This document shows, in pieces, positions 7,965-18,011 of a stretch of 64,000 nt of DNA. The DNA comes from Flavobacterium sp. LC2016-23. Its GTDB lineage: Bacteria; Bacteroidota; Bacteroidia; Flavobacteriales; Flavobacteriaceae. The stretch is from assembly GCF_009674775.1 (NCBI RefSeq), contig NZ_WKKE01000004.1, positions 62,001 through 126,000 on the forward strand, in the 5' to 3' direction. Each line of letters begins with the position of its first letter. The first letter of the stretch is position 1. The notes below the pieces were generated by a model. It was not told where the DNA came from and made no database searches. It saw only the letters and a list, made by a program, of their open reading frames with translations. The translations under genes were made by a program, and so were the position numbers.

Positions 7965-10900
7965 ATGAAATACAAGATAGTCTTTCTGGTTTTTGTTTTT
8001 ATTACTGGGAATTTGTTTTCCCAGAATAAATACCGTCTCAAAAACATCTCCACCACCGACGGGCTTTCGCAAAGTTCAGTCATTGCCATCCATCAGGATA
8101 AATTGGGGCAAATGTGGTTCGGAACGCGTGACGGACTCAACAAATATGACGGCAGTAAGTTTACCGTTTTCAGAAATGATGCAACTGATAAAACGACCAT
8201 CAGCAACAATGATATTCTGGCTATCGAAGAAGACAATGCCGGAAAATTATGGGTGGGAACCTACAACGGACTGAATTGCTACGATCCGGTTTCGAATACG
8301 TTCAAAAAATACCTGCACAATAAAACGAATCACACCATCAGCAGTAATGCCGTCTGGTGCATCAGGGAAATTGGAGAAGAACTTTGGTTTGGCACCTCAA
8401 AAGGACTGAGTATTTTCAACAAAAAAACAAAGCTTTTTACTTCTGTTTTTCATTCCGATACAGATACTTCCACTTTGGCGAGCAACAATATTCTCAGTGT
8501 TTTAAAAACCACAAAAGGAGAAATCTGGGTGGGAACCACAAAAGGTTTATGCAAACTGATCAGCCGTAAAAACGGAAAACTATCCTTTCAAAACTATCCT
8601 TTAAATCAGACAGATCTCCTGAATGTACAAGCCATTGCAGAAGATACTCAAGGCAATTTATGGATTGGTACCAAAAATAGAGGGCTTTTAAAAATGGATA
8701 CAAAAAGCCATTTTATTTCTTTCTTACCAAATGAAAAATACAGCGAAATCCATACAGATATCCGTTCTCTCGCTATTGACAACGAAGGTGCTTTGTGGAT
8801 TGGCGCTTATGACGGAATTTATATTTACACAAAAGATAAAAGCCTGGAGAAAATCAACAACAGTAATAACAACAACGGAATTGACAAGGTAAAATCGGTT
8901 TTTGTAGATAAAAAAGGTTCCGTCTGGATTGGCTGTTATTACAAAGGCGTGAATATCTGGGACGTTTCGAATGTCAATTTTTCGAATTACAACCAGAACT
9001 CCAAAAAGATTCCGATGAGTTTTGATGTCATCAGTTCGATCATTACAGACAAAAATAAAAACATCTATTTTGGTACTGAAGGCGGTGGAATTACCATTTA
9101 CAACCCGAATACCTCAGCAACCAGTTATATCAACAGTAAAACAGGACAGCACAACAAAAACGATATCAAATCGATGTCGCTTTCTCCTGATAACATACTG
9201 TGGATCGGTACTTTTTCGAAAGGATTATCGGCTTATAATACGGTCTCCAAAAGAATTGAAGACCTCCGTATTAGTCCGGAATTACGGGAATTATTAAAAG
9301 AAACCGGTGTTTATGCCCTCAAAACACAAGCCAATGGAATCGTCTGGATCGGCACTTTTGGAAAAGGCCTCATCCGATACAATTCGACTGACAAAACCTT
9401 TACCGTCATCGGAAACGATACGGCAAAAGCCAGCTTCCTGACCAATAATATCATTCGAACGCTGCTGATTGACAAGAAAAACAGGCTTTGGGTAGGCACC
9501 CAAAATGGCCTGAATTGCATTCCCCTGAATACTTTCAAACCGAATCAATATGCCATCCAACATTACTTTTTTGACAATTCTTCTTTATCAGGAGACGATA
9601 TTCTTACCTTATTTCAGGACAGCCAGAACAAAATCTGGGTCGGCACAAAAGCAAAAGGGCTTCATTGTTTTGATGGAAAAAAATTCAACAGCGTCAATTT
9701 AAGAGCCGGAAATACTATTATTACTTCGATACATTCCATCTTGGAAGATGACAATAAAAACTTATGGATCAGTACCAATCAGGGCCTCATAAAATACAGC
9801 ACCACTCAGAAAAAAGTGGTTTTGTACGACCAGAAAGATGGTTTGGCAAGTAATGAGTTTAATGACAATTCTTCCTTAAAACTGGACTCGAATAAATTCT
9901 ACTTTGGCAGTCCCTCCGGTGCGACTTATTTTGATGCCGGAAAAATATCGATCAACAGCTATGCTCCTCAGGTTTTAATCACCAGTCTGAAAATTAAAAA
10001 TCAGACGATTCAGCCCAATGATTCGGCAAAAATATTAGCGAAAAGCATCGGATATACCAAAGACATCACACTGGATTATGACAAAGCTAATTTTTCGATC
10101 AGTTTTGCCATTCCAAATTACATTCGATCCAAAAACAATCAGTACAGTTATCGTTTAATTGGCCTGGAAAACAACTGGACGACCACTAAAAACAGTGAAG
10201 CGATCTTTGCCATTCAGAATCCCGGGACTTATGTTTTTGAGGTGAAAGGCGCCAATAACGACGGGGTCTGGAACACCACTCCCACTACACTGACCGTTAC
10301 GGTAAATCCGGCTCCGTGGCGCAGTATCTGGGCCTTTTTATTGTATGGAATATTGATTGGGCTGGGTTTGTATGGTTTAATCTGGATTATCAAATCGAAA
10401 GCCCGACTGAAACAAAAATTAGAACTGGAATACCTCGAAACCAAACGTATCGAAGAAAACAATCGCGCCAAACTGGATTTCTTTACCAATATTTCACATG
10501 AGTTCCGAACACCCTTAACCCTGATTCTTGGGCCTTTACAACAAATACTGGCCGATTACAACGGAACCAACGAAATGTACAAAAAGCTGCTGGTCATTGA
10601 AGGAAGTGCCAACCATCTGTTAAGCCTTATCAACCGATTGATGGATTTCAGGAAACTCGAAAACCATCAGGTCGCACTCGAATCGGCCAACGGAAATATC
10701 GTCAAATTTACCAGGGAAATCTTTTTGTCTTTTATAGAATACGCCAAAGACGGTGGCTATGAGTATACTTTTGAAGCGGAAGAAGAGGAAATCCTGGTTT
10801 ATTTTGACCGCTATAAATTAGAACGTGTTTTCTATAATCTGATTTCGAATGCCTTCCGTTATACGCCAAAAGGAGGGAGCATTCATATTAAAATCAATCA

Positions 10901-12056
10901 CGATCACGAGAACCTGTATATTGCCGTAGAAGATTCCGGAGTTGGGATTGCCGGGCAGCATATCGATAAAATTTTCGATTTGTTTTTTGAAATTCCGATG
11001 CACAACAACGTGCAGAAAAACTACAATAAGGGAACAGGAATTGGTTTATCAATCGTAAAAAACATTGTAAAACTGCATAAAGGAACTATTGATGTTGTCA
11101 ATAAAAAAACAGAAGGTGTCATTTTTACCGTGACCCTTCCGATGGGCAGGGCACATCTTAAGGAAGAAGAAATTATCCAGGATTTCAAAATCAGTGATGA
11201 TATCCAACAATACACTGCCCAACTGGAAACCGGTGAAGCCACTGAACCCGAGGATATCGATGATTTCGTCGTGAATGCCGAAAAACCAACTATTCTTATC
11301 GTTGAAGATCATAAGGTCTTGCGGAATTTCATAAAAAATCTCCTCAAAAAAGACTACAATATTATAGTCGCCGACAATGGGAAAACGGCTCTGGAAAAAG
11401 CGCTACAGCATGTTCCGAATTTAATTATCAGCGATGTCATTATGCCCGAAATGGTGGGTACAGAACTGTGTTCCAGAATAAAAGAAAATCTAAAAACCAG
11501 TCATATTCCGGTCATCTTACTGACTTCGAGATCTTCTCTGGTGTATAAATTTGAAGGCCTCGAAAGCGGTGCTGACGATTATATCAGCAAACCTTTCAAT
11601 CTGATAGAATTTAAACTCCGGGTCAAAAACCTGCTGAACTCTACGGAAAGATTAAAAGCCAGGTTTTCGAGTGAAGACAGTTTTGTGCCGTCCGAAATAA
11701 CGGTTTCTTCACTGGATGAGGAATTATTAAAAAAGGCATTCAAAATTGTAGAAGATAATATCTCCAATGAACAGTTTGACATTCCGTTTTTCTGTTCCGA
11801 ATTAGGGGTCAGCCGCACGATGTTATTTTTAAAAGTAAAAGCATGGACCAATTTTACGCCCAACGAATTCATTCATGAAATACGATTAAAACGTGCCGCG
11901 CAATTATTAGAACAAAATAAATTAAACGTTTCAGAAGTCAGTTATAAAGTCGGATTCAACAATCCGAAATACTTCAGTAAATGTTTCCAGAAAAGATATG
12001 GGGAAACTCCGTCACAATTTGCTGACAAATTTTCAAAACCGCTCTCCGTACTATAA
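7965..12056 (+). CDS. Hybrid two-component system sensor/regulator (HTCS)
   Basis: 1363 residues from ATG 7965; a TTG 21 bases upstream is in frame, but the signal peptide (MKYKIVFLVFVFITGNLFSQ) starts at the ATG. Order: two periplasmic Reg_prop beta-propellers (~25-690, repeated LWxGTxxGL blades); Y_Y_Y domain (~700-783); one membrane helix (~787-808); HisKA with His845 in ISHEFRTP; HATPase (GTGIGLSIVK); receiver with Asp1157 in SDVIMPEM; AraC-type DNA-binding domain (~1265-1360). It senses an oligosaccharide in the periplasm and switches on a PUL, almost surely the SusCD operon at 12270. All phosphotransfer residues are present. A hairpin terminator at 12081 ends the unit. Confidence 0.95.
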   Translation: MKYKIVFLVFVFITGNLFSQNKYRLKNISTTDGLSQSSVIAIHQDKLGQMWFGTRDGLNKYDGSKFTVFRNDATDKTTISNNDILAIEEDNAGKLWVGTYNGLNCYDPVSNTFKKYLHNKTNHTISSNAVWCIREIGEELWFGTSKGLSIFNKKTKLFTSVFHSDTDTSTLASNNILSVLKTTKGEIWVGTTKGLCKLISRKNGKLSFQNYPLNQTDLLNVQAIAEDTQGNLWIGTKNRGLLKMDTKSHFISFLPNEKYSEIHTDIRSLAIDNEGALWIGAYDGIYIYTKDKSLEKINNSNNNNGIDKVKSVFVDKKGSVWIGCYYKGVNIWDVSNVNFSNYNQNSKKIPMSFDVISSIITDKNKNIYFGTEGGGITIYNPNTSATSYINSKTGQHNKNDIKSMSLSPDNILWIGTFSKGLSAYNTVSKRIEDLRISPELRELLKETGVYALKTQANGIVWIGTFGKGLIRYNSTDKTFTVIGNDTAKASFLTNNIIRTLLIDKKNRLWVGTQNGLNCIPLNTFKPNQYAIQHYFFDNSSLSGDDILTLFQDSQNKIWVGTKAKGLHCFDGKKFNSVNLRAGNTIITSIHSILEDDNKNLWISTNQGLIKYSTTQKKVVLYDQKDGLASNEFNDNSSLKLDSNKFYFGSPSGATYFDAGKISINSYAPQVLITSLKIKNQTIQPNDSAKILAKSIGYTKDITLDYDKANFSISFAIPNYIRSKNNQYSYRLIGLENNWTTTKNSEAIFAIQNPGTYVFEVKGANNDGVWNTTPTTLTVTVNPAPWRSIWAFLLYGILIGLGLYGLIWIIKSKARLKQKLELEYLETKRIEENNRAKLDFFTNISHEFRTPLTLILGPLQQILADYNGTNEMYKKLLVIEGSANHLLSLINRLMDFRKLENHQVALESANGNIVKFTREIFLSFIEYAKDGGYEYTFEAEEEEILVYFDRYKLERVFYNLISNAFRYTPKGGSIHIKINHDHENLYIAVEDSGVGIAGQHIDKIFDLFFEIPMHNNVQKNYNKGTGIGLSIVKNIVKLHKGTIDVVNKKTEGVIFTVTLPMGRAHLKEEEIIQDFKISDDIQQYTAQLETGEATEPEDIDDFVVNAEKPTILIVEDHKVLRNFIKNLLKKDYNIIVADNGKTALEKALQHVPNLIISDVIMPEMVGTELCSRIKENLKTSHIPVILLTSRSSLVYKFEGLESGADDYISKPFNLIEFKLRVKNLLNSTERLKARFSSEDSFVPSEITVSSLDEELLKKAFKIVEDNISNEQFDIPFFCSELGVSRTMLFLKVKAWTNFTPNEFIHEIRLKRAAQLLEQNKLNVSEVSYKVGFNNPKYFSKCFQKRYGETPSQFADKFSKPLSVL

Positions 12057-12080
12057 AAAATCCACTGTTTTCAAGGCTTA

Positions 12081-12115
12081 AAAAAGGGTATCTGTATTTT
12101 TAGATACCCTTTTTT
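12081..12115 (+). terminator. Intrinsic terminator after the HTCS gene
   Basis: AAAAAGGGTATCT and AGATACCCTTTTT form a 13-bp stem with a short T-rich loop and a T run, 25 bases after the HTCS stop. Confidence 0.85.
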
Positions 12116-12140
12116 GTACTTCTATATCGTTTTCGGCGTA

Positions 12141-12148
12141 TACATTTG
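12141..12148 (+). promoter_or_regulatory. Promoter -7 box TACATTTG for the left SusCD operon
   Basis: Exact TAnnTTTG match. A TTTG ends at 12116, spacer 24, near the long end for a -33 element. The transcript would begin near 12155, giving susC a leader of about 115 bases and leaving the microORF at 12153 with almost no leader. Confidence 0.55.
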
Positions 12149-12152
12149 TCGT

Positions 12153-12245
12153 ATGAAATTCAAAAAAACAAAATTCATATTACTGCAGTTTCTGTTTATG
12201 ATTCTGATAATCGGAATGAGTTTATTGCTTTTTTATTTGATCTAA
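12153..12245 (+). CDS. Putative 30-residue single-helix membrane microprotein
   Basis: ATG to TAA encodes 30 residues: a basic N-terminus (MKFKKTKF) followed by an unbroken hydrophobic stretch (ILLQFLFMILIIGMSLLLFY). It lies in the leader of the SusCD operon, 24 bases before susC. A -7 box ends 4 bases before its ATG, so translation would have to be leaderless or nearly so, which weakens the call. It could be a real membrane peptide, a leader peptide tuning susC expression, or chance coding in an AT-rich leader. Confidence 0.35.
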   Translation: MKFKKTKFILLQFLFMILIIGMSLLLFYLI

Positions 12246-12269
12246 CATTAACCTTAAACCAAAAAATGA

Positions 12270-15200
12270 ATGTTTACAAACCAAAAAATTAAGTCGCTTA
12301 AATGGTGTTTTCTGGTAGTCTTTTTACTGGGAAACATTATTGTGAATGCACAGGAGAGAAAAGTCACCGGAAAAATCACTTCCAGTGAAGACTTGCTCGG
12401 ACTTCCTGGTGCCAATGTTTATATCAAAGGATCGTCTGTGGGAGGCACTTCAGATATGGACGGAAATTACTCTGTTTTTGTTTCCGAAAAAAATGCGGTC
12501 CTTGTTTTCAACTTTGTCGGATACCAGACCGTTGAAATTCCGGTAGGAAACAAGACCGTTGTCAATATCAGCCTGAAACCCGATACGAAAAACCTTGAAG
12601 AAGTAATTGTAGTCGGTTACGGTACCCGTAAAAAGAGTGATATCACTGGTTCTGTGTCTTCTGTCACGGCCAAAGAACTTACCGCTTACCCTTTATTGAA
12701 TGCCGAACAGGCTTTACAGGGACGCGCTGCGGGTGTAGCCGTTCAGTCGAATAATGGTGGTGAACCTGGCGCTCCCGTGAAAATCAGGGTCCGTGGAGGA
12801 ACGTCTATCAATGCCAGTGGAGATGCCCTTATTGTAGTCGATGGTTTTGCAGGTGTTTCGATGCCGGCACCTCAGGATATTGCTTCTATTGAAGTTTTAA
12901 AAGATGCTTCGGCAACAGCGATCTACGGATCAAGAGGATCCAACGGGGTTATTATGGTGACGACCAAAAAAGGAAAACCGGGAAAACCGGTAATTGAATT
13001 CAGCAATTCGACTTCGACCCAGTCGGTGAACAATAAATTGCATTTACTGAATGCCGATCAGTTTGCTGCCTACCGAAAAAGTTTTACGACACACACACAA
13101 GGACCGGCAGATACAGACTGGCAGGACGTCATTTATCGTGACGGACTGGTTTCGAATACGTCGCTGTCTTTTTCAGGAGGTTCTGATAAAATCAAATATT
13201 ATGTTTCGGGGAATTACTTCAACCAAAACGGAGTAGTCATCAATTCCGGAATAGACAAATATTCGATAGTAAGCAATCTGGAAGCTGACTTAACCGACAG
13301 GCTTAAAGTGGGATTGAATACTTTTCAGAGCAAACAAAACAAAGATGGAATTATTTCCCAAACCGGTGCCGGTGGTACAGGGGCGGCAGGTGTTATCGCG
13401 GCAGCTTACCGTTTTATGCCTGATTTAGGAATTTATAAAGCAGACGGCAGTTACACGTCTACGGCTCCGATCGGTGACGATATCGATAATCCGTATGCGA
13501 CAGCCATGGATAATATACTGGAAACAGTTTCGGTAGTCAGCAGGAACAACTTTTTTGCCAATTATAAATTCACAAAAGATCTTGAATTCAAAACTACTTT
13601 AGGCTTATCCGATTCTAATTCACAGACGGGAAGATTCCTTCCTTCGACTTTAATTGCAGGAAAAAATATCAAAGGAGAAGCTTCTGTGAGCAACAACAGA
13701 AATTCCTCTTTCCTGACAGAAAATTACCTGACGTATAAAAAAGAAATCATTTCGAAAGGAATCCTTACGGTGCTTGGAGGGTATTCGTATCAAAAGAATA
13801 AAAACGAAAGCTCTTTTGCCGCTTCAAGAGGATTTTTAACGAACACCAATTCGTATCATAATTTAGGAGCCGGAACGGTTTTCTTAAAACCGGATTCCTC
13901 TTTATCAGAAACAGAACTGATTTCTGCTTTCGGAAGGTTGAACTTTGATTACGACGACAAATATTTACTAACGTTTACGGCCAGACGCGATGGTTCTTCC
14001 AGCTTTAGTGAAAACTACAAATACGGAACTTTTCCTTCGGGAGCGATTGGCTGGAATATCAGCAAAGAACAGTTTTTAAAAGACAGCAAAATCATTTCAA
14101 ACCTGAAACTGAGAGCGAGTTACGGTGCCACCGGAAATCCTTCCATCGGGGCCTACTCTACCCTGTCGAGATTCTCTGAAATTTACGATGTGAGCGGTGA
14201 CGTAATTGTAAATGCGGTGCAGCTGACTTCATTAGACAATCCAAATCTGAAATGGGAAACGTCTTATCAGCAGGATTACGGAATTGATTTAGGTTTGTTT
14301 GACAACAGAATAAGCCTGACAGCCGATTATTATAAAACCATTACCAAAGATTTGCTGTTCAACAGACCTTTACCGGGCGTTTCGGGAATTGGATCGCAGC
14401 TTCAGAATGTAGGTGAACTGGAAAACAAAGGCTGGGAATTGGGAATTAATTCGAAAAACTTTATCGGGGCCGATTTCACCTGGTCCACCAGTTTTAATAT
14501 TTCTTCGAACAAAAATAAAGTATTGAAATTAGCCGATAACAAAGACCTTTTGATCAACTCCACACCAGGACATTTCCTCGCAACAGAATCTCAGATTCTG
14601 AGAGTGGGACAACCGGTGGGTTCTTTCTTCGGATTTATTTATGACGGTGTACTGCAACAAGGAGAAACGGCACTTCCGGGTAACTTCGAAACGACTGCGG
14701 GCGGTGAAAAATTTAAAGATGTAAACGGTGACGGAAAATTAGATTCCAACGATAAAACGATTATTGGTAATCCGAATCCTGATTTCATTTTCGGTCTGAA
14801 TAATGATTTCACGTATAAAAATTTAGATTTAAATATCTTCTTCCAGGGTTCAGAAGGCAATCAGGTCTTAAATTACACCTTGATGGAACTGGCTTCCGGA
14901 AATAACAATGCTACCACAGAAGTTTTAGACGCCTGGACGCCAACCAACACCGATACCAACGTTCCAGCCAACGCGGCAAGAACGAAAAGGGTTACTTCAA
15001 GATTTGTGTATGATGCGAGTTATATCCGTCTGAAAAATATCTCTGTCGGATACAGTTTAAGTGAAAAAATTGTTTCTAAAATGGGACTGAGCAAAGTTCG
15101 TTTTTACATCAGTGCACAAAATATCTGGACCATTACCGATTATCCGGGATCAGATCCGGAGACCAGTTATCTGAATGATACTAATGCCAGAAGTAATACG

Positions 15201-15272
15201 AATCTGGGTCTGGAATATGGAAGTTATCCAAATGTGAAAACTTTTACATTCGGATTTAATATTAAATTTTAG
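12270..15272 (+). CDS. SusC/RagA family TonB-linked outer membrane transporter (left PUL)
   Basis: 1000 residues. Signal peptide ending NAQ near residue 27, then a carboxypeptidase-regulatory-like domain (RKVTGKITSSEDLLGLPGAN), the TonB-box and plug region (VVVGYGTRKKSDITGSV; EVLKDASATAIYGSRGSNG) and a long C-terminal beta barrel ending in an aromatic-rich strand (TFTFGFNIKF). Forms the import channel for oligosaccharides together with the SusD partner that starts 16 bases downstream. The ATG at 12266 leads to an early stop, so 12270 is the start. Probably switched on by the HTCS encoded just upstream. The right PUL has a second pair at 40354-45144. Confidence 0.95.
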   Translation: MFTNQKIKSLKWCFLVVFLLGNIIVNAQERKVTGKITSSEDLLGLPGANVYIKGSSVGGTSDMDGNYSVFVSEKNAVLVFNFVGYQTVEIPVGNKTVVNISLKPDTKNLEEVIVVGYGTRKKSDITGSVSSVTAKELTAYPLLNAEQALQGRAAGVAVQSNNGGEPGAPVKIRVRGGTSINASGDALIVVDGFAGVSMPAPQDIASIEVLKDASATAIYGSRGSNGVIMVTTKKGKPGKPVIEFSNSTSTQSVNNKLHLLNADQFAAYRKSFTTHTQGPADTDWQDVIYRDGLVSNTSLSFSGGSDKIKYYVSGNYFNQNGVVINSGIDKYSIVSNLEADLTDRLKVGLNTFQSKQNKDGIISQTGAGGTGAAGVIAAAYRFMPDLGIYKADGSYTSTAPIGDDIDNPYATAMDNILETVSVVSRNNFFANYKFTKDLEFKTTLGLSDSNSQTGRFLPSTLIAGKNIKGEASVSNNRNSSFLTENYLTYKKEIISKGILTVLGGYSYQKNKNESSFAASRGFLTNTNSYHNLGAGTVFLKPDSSLSETELISAFGRLNFDYDDKYLLTFTARRDGSSSFSENYKYGTFPSGAIGWNISKEQFLKDSKIISNLKLRASYGATGNPSIGAYSTLSRFSEIYDVSGDVIVNAVQLTSLDNPNLKWETSYQQDYGIDLGLFDNRISLTADYYKTITKDLLFNRPLPGVSGIGSQLQNVGELENKGWELGINSKNFIGADFTWSTSFNISSNKNKVLKLADNKDLLINSTPGHFLATESQILRVGQPVGSFFGFIYDGVLQQGETALPGNFETTAGGEKFKDVNGDGKLDSNDKTIIGNPNPDFIFGLNNDFTYKNLDLNIFFQGSEGNQVLNYTLMELASGNNNATTEVLDAWTPTNTDTNVPANAARTKRVTSRFVYDASYIRLKNISVGYSLSEKIVSKMGLSKVRFYISAQNIWTITDYPGSDPETSYLNDTNARSNTNLGLEYGSYPNVKTFTFGFNIKF

Positions 15273-15288
15273 TCTAATACAACACATT

Positions 15289-16806
15289 ATGAAAAAATAT
15301 ATAGCTTTTCTTTTCTTGGGAATATTCGCCTTTGGGTGCTCTGATTTAGAAGAACATCCGGTTGGAATCATTCGTCCCGCTAACTTTTTTAACAATACAG
15401 ACGATTTACAGGCTGCTGTAAACGGAAGTTTTGCCAACATTGCCCACAACAATTACTGGGGAAGGGAATTTACAATTGCACTGATGCTAAGAGACGATAT
15501 GGCCGATATTGGTGACAGAACGACTCAGGCCGCGAGAATCGATGTCAACGATTTTAAAATGAATGATACCAATGCGCTTGTGGCGAACTTCTGGCCACAA
15601 TCCTATATCATTATTGCAGCGGCCAATCAGGCGATTGAAGGCGCGAAAAAAACACCGGGTGATCCTGCAAAAGTAAATGCCATCGTTGCACAGGCCTATT
15701 TCGCAAGAGCTTTTACGTACTATCATCTGGTTCGCATTTTTGGAGACGTTCCCTATATTGATTTTGCCGTAAATGAAGTTTCCCAGGTCGATAAATTAAG
15801 CCGGACCAAAGAAGCCATAGTCTATGCTAAAATAATTGAAGATCTGGAATTTGCCAAAAAATGGCTGGACGACAAACCAAAAGTAAAAGCCGTTCCGGGA
15901 AAAGGAACAGCGGCAGGTTACCTGGCTTCTGTATACCTGACGTTAGGGCAATACCAGAAAGCCTACGATGAAGCGAAATATGTTATTAGCAACGAAGCAA
16001 AATTCGGATTGGGACTGGATGCTGATTTTCAGGATTTGTTTAATGCCAATAAAGCCGCGGCATTAAAAGAACCATTATTCACGATTGATTTCAACAACTT
16101 AGTATCCGGAAACTACGGTCAGGATTATACGGCATTTTTTACGGGTTCCTTAAAAGACGATAGTTACAGCTATGGTCAGGGGTTTTCTGTAGCGGTACCT
16201 GCTTTAAAAGTTTTTAACGACTGGGACCAGCGAGATTACAGAAGAGCGGTAAGTTTTGATACGATCATCAGAAAGAAAACAGGTCCGGGTGGGGCTTTGC
16301 AAATTTATCCGTCAAGCGATAACGAAAAAGCACCTCGCCCACATATTGCCAAATATTTTCGTTTTCCGGGGAAAGCCGGTGCTAACGGAAGAACTTCGCA
16401 ACACAATTACATCACAATGCGTTATGCCGAAGTATTGCTGACGGCCGCCGAAGCCTTAAACGAAATTACTCCGGGAACCTCAGAAGCAGACGGTTATGTA
16501 AACAGGGTTTTGGCAAGAGCCCGAAACAAAGCCGGAAAACAAGTTTCTTTTCCTGCAAATGTAACTCCGGGATTATCTCAGGTTGATTTTAGAAAAATGG
16601 TCATTAATGAAAGAAGGCTCGAATTTGCCTTTGAATACATCAGATGGTATGACATTAAAAGACTGAAAAACGGTCCTGAAGTATTTGGTCCGGATGGTTT
16701 TGAGCCTCATGCCAATTTTGATCCGAACAGGGATTACCTTTTTGCCTTACCGGGAACGGAGCTGGCCATCAATCCTAATTTAAAACCAAACAATCCGGGT
16801 TACTAA
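15289..16806 (+). CDS. SusD/RagB family glycan-binding lipoprotein (left PUL)
   Basis: 505 residues. A lipoprotein signal peptide (FLFLGIFAFGC, Cys near residue 17) places it on the outer membrane surface, capping the SusC barrel. Seen: the N-terminal SusD-like start (DLEEHPVGIIRPANFF), TPR-like helices (ARAFTYYHLVRIFGDVPY; AAGYLASVYLTLGQYQKAYDEA) and the RagB C-terminal block (NERRLEFAFEYIRWYDIKRL) with an NPNLKPNNPGY tail. It follows its SusC partner by 16 bases and precedes the GH88 gene by 17, all one operon. Confidence 0.95.
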   Translation: MKKYIAFLFLGIFAFGCSDLEEHPVGIIRPANFFNNTDDLQAAVNGSFANIAHNNYWGREFTIALMLRDDMADIGDRTTQAARIDVNDFKMNDTNALVANFWPQSYIIIAAANQAIEGAKKTPGDPAKVNAIVAQAYFARAFTYYHLVRIFGDVPYIDFAVNEVSQVDKLSRTKEAIVYAKIIEDLEFAKKWLDDKPKVKAVPGKGTAAGYLASVYLTLGQYQKAYDEAKYVISNEAKFGLGLDADFQDLFNANKAAALKEPLFTIDFNNLVSGNYGQDYTAFFTGSLKDDSYSYGQGFSVAVPALKVFNDWDQRDYRRAVSFDTIIRKKTGPGGALQIYPSSDNEKAPRPHIAKYFRFPGKAGANGRTSQHNYITMRYAEVLLTAAEALNEITPGTSEADGYVNRVLARARNKAGKQVSFPANVTPGLSQVDFRKMVINERRLEFAFEYIRWYDIKRLKNGPEVFGPDGFEPHANFDPNRDYLFALPGTELAINPNLKPNNPGY

Positions 16807-16823
16807 ACATTAGATTAATTAGT

Positions 16824-18008
16824 ATGAATAAAGTTAGTTTTTTTACTTTAATTCTAGGGTTTGCATTGCTGGCAACAGCGTGCAAATCCGGAATTAATTC
16901 GCAAACAAAAAATACGCCTGCAACCGCCAGCACTCTTTTGGAAACCCGTTACAAAATGATGTTGGAATATCCTGTTGATTCCCTGTCCATGCCGCGCAGC
17001 ATGAACCTGAAATCCAATCTCATAAAGAAAGTACCTTCGCGAGATTGGACCAGTGGTTTTTTTGCCGGAAACTTATGGCAGCTGTATCGATTGACAGGCA
17101 ATTCCGAGTACCAAAAACAGGCTGAAAAGTGGACCCCTTTCAGCAAAAAAGAAAGCGTGAACAGTGGTTCTCATGATGTTGGATTTAAAGTATACTGCGC
17201 TTTTGGCGAAGCCTTAAAAGTCGAAAACAAACCGGAATACCAGGACGTGATCATCAAAGGAGCCGAAACGTTGTGTACCCGTTTTAATGAAAAAACCGGA
17301 GCGATTCGTTCCTGGGATTTCAACAAAGACATTTGGGAATATCCGGTCATTATTGATAATATGATGAACCTTGAAATACTGTTTGAGGCGGCCAAATTAT
17401 CCGGCAATAAAAAGTATCACGACATCGCGGTAAAACATGCCAACACCACACTGAAAAATCAATTTAGGGCAGACAACAGTTGTTATCACGTCATCGATTA
17501 TAATCCTGATACCGGAGCTGTGAGAAAAAAAACTACGCTTCAGGGGTATAATGACGATTCGGTTTGGGCACGCGGACAAGCCTGGGCCGTTTACGGTTTT
17601 ACCATGTCGTACCGATATACTAAAGATCCGGCCTATCTGAAGCAGGCCGAAGCAACAGCACAATTTTTCATTACAAACAAAGACCTACCGGAAGATGGAA
17701 TTCCGTATTGGGATTTTAAAGATCCGTCGATTCCAAATGCCGCACGCGATGTTTCTGCCGCAACCGTTATGGCTTCTGCATTATACGAATTGTACAGCTA
17801 TACCCAAAACAAAAGCTATCTGACTTATGCCGACAAGGTAATCAGGACTTTAGAGTCAGACCACTATATTGTAAACCCTAAAATCAATGCGCCTTTTATT
17901 TTAGATCACAGCACAGGAAACTGGCCTAAGAAAGATGAAATTGATGAACCCATCGTATATGCCGATTACTATTTTCTGGAAGCATTATTAAGAAAAAAAG
18001 ACTTATAA
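16824..18008 (+). CDS. GH88 unsaturated glucuronyl hydrolase, lipoprotein
   Basis: 394 residues. Lipoprotein signal (LLATAC) then an alpha/alpha-barrel. GH88 enzymes hydrate the 4,5-double bond of the unsaturated uronic acid left by polysaccharide lyases, freeing it from the oligosaccharide. The two acidic residues of the family are visible: Asp118 in SGSHDVGF and Asp178 in IIDNMMNLE, spaced 60 apart as in known GH88 enzymes. DDSVWARGQAWAVYG and the late DEPIVYADYYF block also fit. It is the first enzyme after SusCD and implies a lyase upstream in the pathway, perhaps the beta-helix protein at 6151. The GH2 gene begins 3 bases after its stop. Confidence 0.92.
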   Translation: MNKVSFFTLILGFALLATACKSGINSQTKNTPATASTLLETRYKMMLEYPVDSLSMPRSMNLKSNLIKKVPSRDWTSGFFAGNLWQLYRLTGNSEYQKQAEKWTPFSKKESVNSGSHDVGFKVYCAFGEALKVENKPEYQDVIIKGAETLCTRFNEKTGAIRSWDFNKDIWEYPVIIDNMMNLEILFEAAKLSGNKKYHDIAVKHANTTLKNQFRADNSCYHVIDYNPDTGAVRKKTTLQGYNDDSVWARGQAWAVYGFTMSYRYTKDPAYLKQAEATAQFFITNKDLPEDGIPYWDFKDPSIPNAARDVSAATVMASALYELYSYTQNKSYLTYADKVIRTLESDHYIVNPKINAPFILDHSTGNWPKKDEIDEPIVYADYYFLEALLRKKDL

Positions 18009-18011
18009 CTT

